Below are positions 24,040-36,410 of a DNA stretch of 64,000 nt, one piece after another. The stretch is from Tanytarsus gracilentus. Taxonomy: Eukaryota > Arthropoda > Insecta > Diptera > Chironomidae. Positions within the stretch are counted from its first letter, which is position 1. The number at the start of each line of letters is the position of its first letter. The notes below the pieces were generated by a model. That model did not search any database. It saw only the letters and a program-made list of their open reading frames with translations, and had not been told where the DNA came from. Made by a program: the position numbers and the translations under genes. Location: positions 11,367,501 through 11,431,500 of the forward strand of contig JAXRKN010000044.1 of NCBI GenBank assembly GCA_038502055.1. The letters are read 5' to 3'.

Positions 24040-27000
24040 AGATAATTCGCGATTTTTTTTTCTCGCTAATTTGTTTAATTTTGAGTCGATCTTAAAGAAA
24101 AATCTCACCTTAAAGTTTTTTAGTTTTTTTTTTCATTTCATTAATTACCCTCTCCTATTTAAAAGTAATTTTAATGCGAAACTTTGTAACTCTAATTATT
24201 AGTTAATTAATTTAGTGATCATGTTTTAATCTCACACATGGGAGAGAGGATAAAAGATAAATAAATAAGTTAAACTCGGTATAATTTAAGTAATTACAAA
24301 ATACACACAGCAACAAATATAAAAGAGAAGAAAGTCGTCTATGTTCCAAGCGAAATCATTAAAGTAAACTAAGTAGATTTTAAAAATAGAAAAACAGCTA
24401 ATTAATTAATGTTAACTGGTATATGAAGAAATTATTATTAAAATCTTCACCGAAAGCTCTCAAAGTTCATTTTCATCTTTTTTAAAAAGTTCGCTTTCAT
24501 TAAATCATTTATTTTTCATATTAAACACAATTTAATTGACTGATGAAAAGGCAGATATGGCTGGATTAATAGTTGAAAAATTTGTGAGAGAGATTGAAAG
24601 ACAAAAGAAAAACATTTTCGAAGGGGCCGAAAAGAAATTTTCCTTTTTTCGATCCTCATTGTTTGATTTGTGTGTAGAGTGACGTGACTTAGGGTTTTTC
24701 TCTTTGGGTTAATTTATTTAATCGAATATCAACCTTTATTTACTGTCTCTCAATGACTGTGTGTGCACGGCAACGTGGGAATATATTTGGCACTCAATGA
24801 AATTACAAAAGAAATCTGAACAATATCTTAACTTACTCTCTCTCACACTCCATTATTTAACGTAATATTAAAGATTTATATTTATCTGGAAAAAAAATTG
24901 TATCGAGAGATTTTTAGCTTTTTAGGCGATTGTAAAGAAAATGAGAAGCATGAATAAAGAATTAATGATAAAAAGAAAGAGAAATCTGGATTATTTTAAT
25001 GTTGATATTTTCAGGATTTTTGTGAAAATTTTCAGTCGTAAATTAAGAGAAGATTTTTTCTTTAAATTGAAAAAAACTTTTTATAAAATTACAGGAAAAT
25101 ATTTATGGATGATAAAATTAGGATTCTAATGGAGTTTCACAGAAAACCTAGCAAAAAAATCTCACCTGAAAAAATTAAATTTCTTGCATTTTAAATTTCA
25201 GACAAGTTTTTGAAATTAATTTATGTAGCTTCAAATTAAAACGCAACCTTATGTCTGTTGTCGTTAAACGAAGAAATATATATTTTTTTATTTTTCCATT
25301 TTCTTTTTTTTATTGCATCTTCATATAATATAGTCGATAGATATCTCTCTAAATTTTCATGTTATCCATTTTAAAGTTTTTCGTTCATCCTTTAAATGTG
25401 AAAATAGAAAACTTTTAGCATGCTACTGAGTGAGTGAGGTGTGTATGAAGGTATTTAGGAAGAAAAGGAAGTTTTATTCTCAATGGGAGATAAATAAACA
25501 CAACTTTCTACTCACTGACACAATGATGAATTAGATTGATGATTATAAAGACATTTCCTTCCCCCCTATTACATTATCATATAACATAAAATTTACATTT
25601 TACATTTGCAAATTTACTTTTCTAGACGAATTTTTGTAAATATATGCCTTAACAACTAAAAAATAAATTACATCGTCATCTTACAAATTTCCTAATGTTC
25701 ATCCTAACTTTTTGTGTGTTATTATAAGCATTTTTCATCATGCATTTTCTTTTTATTTTTATCCTTACAAACTAATGATTGTTTTAGCCCGATTTTATTC
25801 TCAATTTACATTTCTTATGATTTTTTTTGTTCCTTAAATTCTAATTTTTTTAGCTCGTTAGCAATCACACGCGAAATTACAGCAGTAGATGAGGCGCGAT
25901 AGGGCAAAATTAAATTTAATTGAATTAAAAAAGAAAATCTTTTTCACTCGCATTTTCAACTTGAACTTTAATAGGAAATTTCCGCGATTACTCAACTTTT
26001 TTTTGTCTCCCATTAAACCTCAACAAATGAATTTTTCGCCCAATTTTTCATCGCTGAAAATGCGACCGAAAATTGCCAATTTCCTTCGGAGGAAATTTTG
26101 TTTCTTTTTTTGCATAATATCATATTTATACTTATTTATGTTACCGTACTCACATTATAGCCCGGAGGATTCTGGTTCAGATTCGCAATACCTACACACT
26201 CTCTCGTAATTTTTATTTTTGAATTTTTGATGGCATTTTTTTGAAGGTTGTGTGGAAATTCAATTTATTTCTTTAATGAAATTTTTATTGTTTTCTTGTG
26301 AGAAAATTAAATCGATCTTGAAGATTTTTTTGATGGAGAAAATTCAAATTTGAAATTTTTTTAACGCTTTAATTTTAATTTTAATTTCCCACTCAACTGT
26401 AATATTTGCGACTCAACCTCAAAGGGAGCGTCACTTCCTCTTCTTACAATTTTCTTCAATAAAAATCGATAGCAATTGCGGAAGCCTGCAATTTATCATG
26501 TCGCTCTTCGATGTTCACAATTTGCGAAAAGAATCCTAAAAAAAGGTTTGGTGATAAAACATTCTCAGGTCATGTGCATAAACTCTAAGTGTAATGCAAA
26601 CTCGAAAGCATGTGACCCGCATTAATTTTTAGTAATTTTCTTTTTCGAGTTCAAAAAGGCATTGGATGTGAGGAAAGTTTTCTTAATAGGAAGAAAAAAA
26701 GTTTTTCTGTCCTTTCTCACACTCTTCCGTTCACTCTTTACATGGACCATGAAAATATGTTTGCTACACGATAATATGGTCATGTGAAGTCATCGAGACA
26801 GACATTTTGACATAACAATAGCGGAGCAGACGTAAAAGTTAAAGAAGGAAAACAAGAAGAAGAAACAATAACTGTCAATTTAAAGAATTTATGATAACTT
26901 TCTTTCATTTTCTCTCAACCCCAATCGTTTTTCTTCATGGCGCGATCATTTCGAGATGTGGAAATTGTTACTGCCGTAATCCAATTATTGATGATACTCT

Positions 27001-30000
27001 AACACACCAGTCAGTAATTTCTTATGAATTTCCTGGATTTTAAAATGTCAACAAACTAGTTCGTAATAAAAGAAATTTCACGGTCATTTATGATTTATGT
27101 AAGTGAGAAGTTTTCTGACGCCTTAAAGCACCGTAAAAAAATCTCGATTGTTCTTTGCAATCAATCGCAAAGTGAAAATAAAAGCTTTTGCATTTTAATT
27201 TCTCGATATGATGGAGAAAATATATAAAGAAGTAAAATGTCTCTCGCACATCCATTTCTTTAATAGCGAAAGTCATTAAAATTAATGGCGTCAACTTTTC
27301 AATGTTAGCTGGCAATATTTTCACAACGTTGTAATACGTGGTGCTTTTATTATAGTCTCATTGGGGATTTGATTTTCAATTTTTGTGTTAAAGAGAATGG
27401 AAGAAGAAGAAGAATGACAATTTTACGTATCATGGTGAGCGAGTTTGATTGCGAGCAGGAAAAAGACGCCTTTCGAACACTTTGTGGAAAAGTTTATATA
27501 TTGCCAATTAAATGATACACAGCGTCTAGACGAGAAACATTATTTAAATTTATGAAGCGGAAAAAATTAGAAATGATTTAATTAAAAATTTATTTGCTTA
27601 TTAAAAAAGTTTAACGTATTTTATGAATTTGAATTTTAAAATTTAATTTTCTAACGTTTTCATTGAATTTAAATTCTTTTGAATTTTAAATTACCGTTTT
27701 TATTAAATTTAATTCAACTTTATTTATAAATTTAAATTATTTAATTTCTTAAATTTTAAAATTTTGACGTCATCGTAAAATTTAATTTCAATGTATTTAA
27801 AATTGAATATTTTGAGTTTAAAATTTCAGTAATTTAACTTTTCTCTCAACTATTAGTTACGAAAGCACAAAATTTTTCGAATGAAAATATTAAAGGATAT
27901 TCTAAATCCAACCCTAACTCTCCAATGATTTCATAAGCTTCTTCGGCCACATTTTACGAAATCAAATTTACTAGAAATTTCCACGACAACTCTCATAATG
28001 CCCTTACATAAAGAGACCACCAATAGCCATTAAATTTTCTCCATCAAATCTTCATTCACACACATGTGGTGCTTTTTTGATGAAATCAGTAGCTCTCGCC
28101 TCGTATGTAACAACTTAGCACCTGCTAATTCCAAACCCTATTATGCGGGATTAAATTTAAACGAACGAGATTCGAGCTCATACATAAAATCCGGTAAATA
28201 TGTGGCTGCTGCAGCACCATACGTCATATTGAGAATGGAAGAAAATGCTCTCAACACAAAGCACTGACGTAATTCAAGGATAAAAGGAGTAACAATAAAG
28301 GTTGATGAAAGGAGAGGATGAGAAAGGTCGAGAAATGCTCCCTATTGATATTTTTGTGCTGTAACAAAAATTTCTCTTGTTGCTGCTCTGATAATTTTCA
28401 TCGTGAGTGAGAGAGAGCGAGTAAGTAAAGCCATCAGCACCCTCCTTCACAGTCGCCAACAATCAACACACAAAAGAGGAAAAAGTTTCTCCATTTTTAT
28501 GCATATAATGTTTGGCATAAATTACTTAGTTCCGAAAATAGAGGTACGGAATAATTGAGGTCTGAGGTATTGTGTGTGAGGAGTGAAAGAGTTCTTTACC
28601 AAAAAAAAAGTATATTTAGAAATTTATGAAAGTTTCACAAAAATATTTCTTTTTCCTTGCCTACATTTATTAAGCTTACAAACTACTCATGTTATTACTT
28701 GCTACTAATAGAAATTCTGCACATTTCATTTTTGAGGCACAATATTTTTTCAGTTTCTATGAAAGATAAAGAAGCGACAAGTTTTTCCATGTTAAAAAGA
28801 GGGTGAAAAACTTTTTCATTCATCCTCATTACTTGAGCATGCTACGTGAGGATTTCCTATATTTACTTTATGCCGAGGCAACTCTGAAGTCGTTTGTGGA
28901 TTGCGTAACGTTTTAATTAAAAAATTTATTATTTTGTGAAGAATCTTTTGGGATTGAAAAATTAAAGCTTTAAAAGTTTATTGAAGAAAAAAAATTTAAT
29001 ATTTCTTACCGGGTCAATATAATTTTTAAAAAATCCTCTTTTTTAATCGTTGAACAAAAGAATTAAAATGTTAATTACATCATCCACAAAGCCTCCCCGT
29101 CTCCTTTTCTTCCACGCTTTTAATTTTATGTTTCTTTTTCAACCTTTCATGTGAGGTGAATAAGCATGTTTGAATTTATGAAATGAGCGCTACATAATGA
29201 AAAATTTCTGATCTCATATTTTTTTATACACAGCTTATTTTATACAATTTATTTAAATATATTTTGAGTGTGTATCTACAATGAAATATAAGCTTTATGA
29301 TTAATTTTGGATTATCATGGTGGAATTTTCACATAAATTTAATATTTACAAATTACAATTTAATTTTTTTTTCGATCTCTTTCATGTATAAATACTGCTT
29401 CATAATTTAATTGTTATTGCATGTCTATACTTAATTTTCATGTAAAACATTTACCACAATAAATGCTCTTCTTTTGTAATAATTTAATTTGTTCTGATTT
29501 CACTGGATTTTAAATCACAGATAATTTTTTTTCATATTAAAATAAATCCTTTCATTTTTCCACATTCATAAAAAAAGCAAACAAATTCATCTAGAAAATA
29601 CACAGTGAAAAAATTAACACTTTAGAGGTTAAGACTTCATTAATTTTCCCACTGGGCTTCATCTAATTACTGACTGGAGCAACGAATGGCTAGGAAGTCA
29701 ATTGATGGTGGGCCGCATACATGAATTAATTCACATTTATTTAGCTCACCACTGCAAAAATAGCCAAATGTTCGTGAACGTCCATCATGTCAGAATTTTC
29801 CACCCTCCAACTACTCCATCATGTTGACGTGACCACTTTTTTCCATCCTTTTTCGCATGCTGCTCACTTAAATACACACACACATGAAAATATAACCAAA
29901 ATATTTTCCTTTCATACACAATAAATATCTACATAGAAGAGAGTCCACTCAATATCGACATTTTGACACGTTTTGGGAGAAAGTGAGTGAGAGATATGAA

Positions 30001-30349
30001 GGCAATGCATAAAAAAATATTTTTTAGACCCCGAAGTTAAGAGATGATGAGCTGTAGAGAGCCAATTTTTCTCAGCCCATCTCTCATTTTATTTTATAAT
30101 GTACACAACATTTTATTGCATCGTCTTGAATCTCTCATCCCTCAAGTCAACAACATTTTCCTCAAAGTTTATCCAGTGAAATCAGTATGCGATTATAGAA
30201 AGCTTTTTTTAATGTTAACTTTATCCCCTCCTATCCGAAAACTCACTCTTTTATTCTTTGCTCCAACAGTTAAAATCTTTTCTCTCATCATCATCACGGC
30301 ATTCTTTTAATGACCTCACTTCCGCGGAAGAAAATAAAAAGAAAATAAC
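24040..30349. other. 6.3-kb gene-poor region 3' of RCC2 and of the GPCR gene
   Basis: No supportable gene. RCC2 poly(A) signals occur early (AATAAA at 24260-24265 and neighbours). A - strand AATAAA (TTTATT at 30088-30093) could end the GPCR transcript. The rest is A/T-rich, with simple A/T sequence at about 27,560-27,850 and scattered GAGA/CTCT tracts. Short open frames lack splice context or recognisable motifs. Confidence 0.5.
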
Positions 30350-33300
30350 TCAGTAGAGATAATGAGATGAGGCTGGCGGCTTATGGACTTGTGGTCGCTG
30401 CTTAATAAATTTCGGATTAAACGGTCCAAGTGCAGCTTCATTCGTGCTGCTCGGCGGAGGCTGTGGAGGTCCCGTGAAACGTAAGTGGGAACGGAGAAAT
30501 CGTTGTGCTGAATTAAGCTTCGCAAACGGCTGACATGCGGATTGGCGTAATGAATTATAATTTAGAATCCAATGGAGTATTGGCGAAATTGTTGAATGTG
30601 CAAATCCTGTGAAGATTTTTAGTGTAAAAATTAACAAATTGAAGTTGTTAAAGAGCATTTTTAAATTTACTAAGGATCCTACAGGGGGCGGCCGACTAAG
30701 ATATAAATTTTATATCTTTATGTCTGATATAAATTTTATGTAATTAATAATTTATATATTAGTTGCTCGCCTTCTGGGATCTCAAAAATTTTTTAAAATA
30801 AATTTAAATTTTTTTGTTTTTATTAGTTAAAAACTCAAAATCAAATTTTTCTGACTTTATATTTAAAAAATCTTAAAAATAGTTAAGATTTAAGATTAGT
30901 TAAGATTAGTTAAGTTAATTCTTCGTGGAGTTTTGTCTACTTCCCGCATAATCTTCGAAAACTGCGCTCAAGCTTAATTAAATCATGCACTTTAGTGAGC
31001 AAATGAATAAAATTAAATTATTTTACCTAATAACATCACAAATTCAGTTACAGTATTTGAGCAGCCACTGGTAATTGAGAATTCTCGAGAGATTAAACAA
31101 ACAACGTGAGGCGACCAGCATGCCATGAAGACGAATCCAGCGATGACGAGAATGTTTGCTAATCGTCTGCGGCTCCTCAGCGTAGATGTCTGTGGAATTG
31201 GGAGCTCGGCCGGTGGACAGGGTGGTGAGGGTAAGCGCGATCTCGCCTGTTGATTTTGTATTCGTCGAATCGATCTGGGATTAAAATTGAGAGATGAAAA
31301 GCTTCAATTAAGTTTAAAAAGTTTTCTTCATTGCGATGAAATTTGATGCATTTTTTAATCAATTCTCTTCCGATAATAACATCAATTTGTGATGAAATTT
31401 GCGGAAAATTTCAAATCTGATTCATGAAACTTTCTATTGCGTCAAATTGATCCCTAACTTTTTTCTACTCTTCTCGCTTATTTAGCCAAAAGGCACAACA
31501 GAAAAATAACATTTTTTTCTCTCCTCAACATTGTTACAAAATAAAGTGGAAGCGAAAAAAAAAAGTATCTCACGGGATTGCAACGAATTGAATTAAATGA
31601 GTATTTTTCGTGAATTATTTAAATTGAATTAAGGAAACTTTTGCTTCCAACGTTTTGCCCATTTGTGCCACGTGGCACTCAAAAAAATTAAGCGATTACT
31701 TTGAAACAGCTTCGAGGGAGATTTTTGAGTTCAAAAGTTTAGTTTTTTAGTCAAAAATAATATTTAGTTAAATGGTCAAAAAAAGTTCCGCCTTAAAGTT
31801 ATGCAATTTTTACTTCCATCATAAAAAATCAACATTTTTAATGTACCTTGGCGTTCTCGGCGGACCCGAACGGAATCTCGTCTCGACCATTAAATTCCTT
31901 TGCTCCTCTTCCGTGCCGAGACCATTTTTACTACTGGATGGATTTACGGTCACTCCTGACGATCCATTAAACCGTCGATTGCTATTTATGCGACCTATTC
32001 CGCCCTGATTGCTTTCACTTCCATTGCTTCGTCGGCTACTCCTCTGTGGACTAAGGAAATCATCATTTGACGATTCTGGCGGCACATTTAGTCCATTCGG
32101 AGTCATGCCCGTGACTAATATCATATGTGTTGGACGTCGTAGGATGGTCGGCATAGGTAGTGGTAGTTCACCGTGTTGTGCTCTCGCCGATAATGATAAT
32201 GCACATAATTTTCTACGAACACCTGAAACAATTAATTATGTTGCACTTTAATTATCGGTTTACCTCTCAACAAGATATAAGAAGAGTTTTTTGAAAAATA
32301 TTTAATTAATAAGCAACGATAATTATAGTCATTACTCACCTATGTGATTGAATATCACGCCTATCATGGGAATTATAAATACAAAACTAACGTACAATGC
32401 TATGAACACGATATGCCATTCATTTGATCCATAGTCAGAGACACAAAGTCTTTTATCGCTAATTAATTTGCTATCACGAAATGGAAAATTTATCGAAGGA
32501 TTTAATTGATGTCCGGATGATGGCGACGTTGATGCTATCGTTGTTGTTGCTACTGCCGATGCTTTCGATGTGTAAATTTTGTAGGCTAAGAGAAGCGGTA
32601 TGCATACCACACCTGCACCTATCCATGATAATGACGCCAATATGGATGGAAGAAACTGACGACCCCTGAACTGTGCTAGTCGTGGATGCTTCACAGTTAC
32701 ATATCGATCAATTGATAATGAGAGGAGGCACATACCGCTTGCAGCGACGGGAAATGACTGGAATTAAAATATTTAGTGAACTTCCCCTCGGACATTTAAT
32801 TGATATTAAAATAAACATTCGAAGAGATAATAAAAGGACTGAGTTAATAAAAAAATCCCCGCAGTCAATGAATAATTGATGACTGAAAATAAATTCGGAT
32901 TTATGGCTAAAAAAATAAATCAAAATCATCAAGAGAGTTCATCGTAAAATTGGATTCATGACCTTTGACTTTTAAATAAATCGATGAAATTTTCATCGAC
33001 AAAAATCGACAAATTTAGGATTAAAATAATTACTCACCTGCAAGTAATGAAAGACTTTACATCCAATGTTAACTACAGTTATGGACATTGTTCGACTTTG
33101 CATTCTCAAGACGACACCAACGATTGAAACGGGTGCTGAGATCAGCGAAACGAGTAGATCAGCAGTACAAAGTGCTAGCAAAAGTGGATTCTTAACGCGT
33201 GCCGTTGATTGTGAGCAAAGCGATATTAGCAGCGTTGAATTGCCGACAACTCCGCCGAATATCACAATGCCGTATAGGATAATTAATGTCAGCAATGATA

Positions 33301-33445
33301 ACGAGCTGAGAAATTCAGTATTAGCTTCGTAGTCAAAGATGTCATTGTCAACAGTCGCGAGTGGGCTGCCTCTTGTGATAATTGTGACTTTTCGTGTGGC
33401 ATTCTTGAATTGTGAGAGCTTTAAGAGCCATTGTTTATCTTCCAT
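30350..33445 (-). CDS. rhodopsin-like neuropeptide GPCR, probably trissin receptor-like
   Basis: Seven-transmembrane plasma-membrane receptor. Exons 33038-33445, 32340-32757, 31847-32222, 31027-31274 and 30350-30606 give 568 aa. The extracellular N-terminus has an NAT glycosylation site. TM1 has GN (GGVVGNSTLL); TM2 has ALCTADLLVS; TM3 ends SLSIDRYVTVKHPR; the disulfide pair is likely the Cys in IGCKVFHYL and in KRLCVSDYG. TM5 is followed by a very long third cytoplasmic loop rich in Ser, Asn and Arg. TM6 has FVFMACWSPHVV. TM7 reads GFAHSTISPILHW, so the usual NPxxY is SPILH. The loop start VRRKLCALSLSARAQHGEL resembles, from memory, the fly trissin receptor. Class A is clear; the ligand is inference. 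Upstream in-frame stop supports the ATG. Confidence 0.84.
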
Positions 33446-35257
33446 TTTATGTGCACTCCACTCCGTTCATGAATGCTTGTCACTGCTGTCGTTGCTGTAC
33501 TATGGAGGTGATGAGAGACAGAGTTGATGATAGGAGGGAGAGAAGAGAGGAGAGAAAGAGATCTTCTGCAAATGGAAAAACGGATAGAAATGAAGTCAAT
33601 TATTGTGTCAATAAATTGTGTGTTCTTCTCATAACAGTAACGAGCACTCTAGCGAGTATTTGAGAATAAATGTTGACTGGGAGGATTTCCCAGTGGGATA
33701 TTTTTATCATTAATTATTGTGCTAGTTTTCTTCGAAATATTTGCAGGTATTTAAAAGGAAAGACTGACTCTAATGTATTGAATTAAAAATAATGTGGGTT
33801 GAACACAGAGAAAATGTCCAGTAAATTTATTTCAACCAACAAATTTTAATTAAATTCAAGATAAAAATTCTCAACTGGGAATTTTCTTTAAAAAATAACT
33901 TTTTATATCGTTTCACATTTCTCGAATGAGTTTGGCTTCAACAATAATTTTAATGGCATTATTGCGATGTTTTTTGAAAATGTATTTTTTGATGCAATTA
34001 TTAAGTTTTTCGTGATTCTCATGAGCGCATTTTACTTCATGTTAACGTAATTGAGAATTTCTGCAACATTCTTGTCACGTTTCAAGGCTCTCTTTGCATT
34101 AATGCAACCGCTGTTTTTCTCGCTCTTCACCACATGCAAAAAGCTTTCAATGTCATCTGCTCGAAATGTGCTTCCTAACAAGCACAATAAAATGATAATT
34201 TTTCATTTGTGCCAAAGAGCTTTCGCAACAATAATTCATAAATTGAGTTATATAATTCGTTTTTCATGAGAGATGTCGAAAACGTGATAAATTGGTTAAA
34301 TTTATGGATATTACAGAGAAAAATGATTTTAATTGGAGGTTAAAAATTTTAAAATCGATAAAAATAATTTTTATGAAGAAAAATTTAAAATTTCATCACC
34401 TGTTGATTTCACATTAAAAATTGAAAAGTTTGACCCATTTTTTAACGTTAACAGAAAAAGTCACAGAAAGAATTAAACTTGTCATCACGAGAATACTTTT
34501 GAAAAATTAAAATGTTCCATTTTTTTCTTTCGACACACAGACGAGGGATAAATTCAACGTGTTTTTCTTTTACGTACCCGAATAAAAAAAAACAGAAATC
34601 TTTGACACTGATGTAGATGTGCGCCGGAAAGGCAAAAAAGTATTTTTTTCCTTATTTTGCGATTCCCATAAACGGCGTCATGATATTTTTCCTCTAAACG
34701 ACATTGTGTGTCATCGAATTGTCGCTGGATTGTAAAATGATGGCATGAACAAAGAAAACTTTACGATTTCAATTTTCTTTCGCTTTACGAAATTTCTTTG
34801 GTTTTATGCTTTCTTGCTCCGACATCATCATCAGCAGAAACAGTGGCGGCAACTTATTTATATTGACGTATTTCTGTTGTGTATTCAAAGCTTTAAGGAA
34901 TGGCTATGAAAACTTTTTTCTATCGCAATGCCAAATGGCATCAAGTGGAGATAAGTTTTTTCCTAAACGACTTTATTTTTGCAACAAAATATGGATGGAA
35001 AATAATAAGAAGAAAAAATTTACGAGACCAAAAAAAGAAGTTTAAAAGTTTATTTTCTCGCTCGAACGATTGAAATAAGTTATGAGATTAACTATATATA
35101 CTGTTAACAGCGATAAAAGAATTCTAATTAATTAAAGATTATTTTCTGAGCTGTGAGTTGAAAAATACCAAATGGTCAGCGCTCTGAAGAAAAACAAGAT
35201 GGGTCTGCAAACGGCGTTGCCATTTCCAATAGCTCCGCTGTCTTAGATTAGTACCCC

Positions 35258-35978
35258 ATAGTTCTGAAAAATGGACATTAGTGGCACTCCTGGCCGACCA
35301 CGATGGACATTCCTCAAAAATCGTCAATGTCAATCGATTCCTGATGCAATGACGAGTTCAACGACATACATGAAGCCATAGTTCTGAAAAATGGACATTA
35401 GTGGTACTCCTGGCCGGCCATTATGAACATTCTTCAAAAATCGTCAATGTCAATCGATTCCTGATGCAATGACGAGTTCAACGACATACATGAAGCCATA
35501 GTTCTGAAAAATGGACATTAGTGGTACTCCTGGCCGGCCATTATGGACATTCTTCAAAAATCGTCAATGTCAATCGATTTCTGATGCAATGACGAGTTCA
35601 ACGACATACATGAAGTCATAGTTCTGAAAAAATGGACATTAGTGGCACTCCTGGCCGGCCATGATGGACACTCCTCAAAAATCATCAATGCCAATCGATT
35701 CCTGGTCAAATTACGAGTTCAACGATACCCATGAAGCCATAGTTCTGAAAAATGGACATTAGTGGCACTCCTGGCCGGCCATGATGGACACTCCTCAAAA
35801 ATCATCAATGTCAATCGATTCCTGATGCAATGACGAGTTCAACGACATACATGAAGCCATAGTTCTGAAAAATGGACATTAGTGGCACTCCAGGCCGTCC
35901 ATGATAGACATTCCTCAAAAATCGTTAATGTCAATCGATTCCTGATGCAATTACGAGTTCAACGATACCCATGAAGCC
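35258..35978. repeat. 120-bp minisatellite, six tandem copies
   Basis: ATAGTTCTGAAAAATGGACA starts at 35258, 35378, 35498, 35618, 35739 and 35859, so the period is 120 bp (one unit 121). Units contain CTCCTGGCCGGCCA, CAATCGATT and GACGAGTTCAACGA with a few substitutions. Copies are highly alike, so amplification or homogenisation is recent. From 35,979 the sequence changes, but a diverged partial unit (AAAAGGACATTTTTGCACTC) continues. Confidence 0.95.
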
Positions 35979-36410
35979 ATATAAGAGAAAATTTGTATGA
36001 AAAAGGACATTTTTGCACTCAGGGACGGTCCTTGAAGGGTCATACCTCAAAACTAAATACTTCTTGCACAACTAGAACCAAAACCCGATCTTTAGCCACA
36101 AACCCGAATCAAATCCAACCAGCCGTTCTTGAGATATGCCGCCCACTAAGATCGTAAGAAAGTGAGAAAGTGAGAAAGTAAGAAAGTAAGAAAGTGAGAA
36201 AGTAAGATGACTTAAATAGCTCTAACTCCTCGTAGGAGCAACCGATTTCAAATCTGTTTTCGCCAGTTTGTAGGGTTTGGCTAGGCCTATCATTTGAGTA
36301 TATGTTTTGCCATTGCACAATGTAATGTCTTGGCACTAGGGGCAAAAACTGGTTTTGGAGAAATCCAAAATTAATATATAGCGGAGCTATAATATAGAAT
36401 GTTCGCAGTA
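35979..36410. repeat. unique-looking flank of the 120-bp array, possible mobile-element body
   Basis: More G/C-rich than its surroundings. It holds a diverged array-like unit, an octamer array and a segment around 36,215-36,300 with CTCCTCGTAGGAGCAACCGA. At 36380-36390 AGCGGAGCTAT is the reverse complement of ATAGCTCCGCT at 35229-35239, before the array. The pair may mark the ends of one element of about 1.16 kb. No transposase is visible. Confidence 0.45.
36154..36206. repeat. octamer tandem repeat (GAAAGTRA)n
   Basis: About six to seven copies of an 8-bp unit alternating GAAAGTGA and GAAAGTAA, within the flank of the 120-bp array. Confidence 0.9.

Noticed and set aside
30699..30745. Near-palindrome around AGATATAAATTTTATATCT in a GPCR intron as a regulatory hairpin
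   Set aside because: A/T-only near-palindromes are expected at this base composition; no repeat boundary could be shown.
35139..36345. Open frames on the - strand in the 120-bp array and its flank
   Set aside because: Repeat-derived, no conserved motif, no splice structure.
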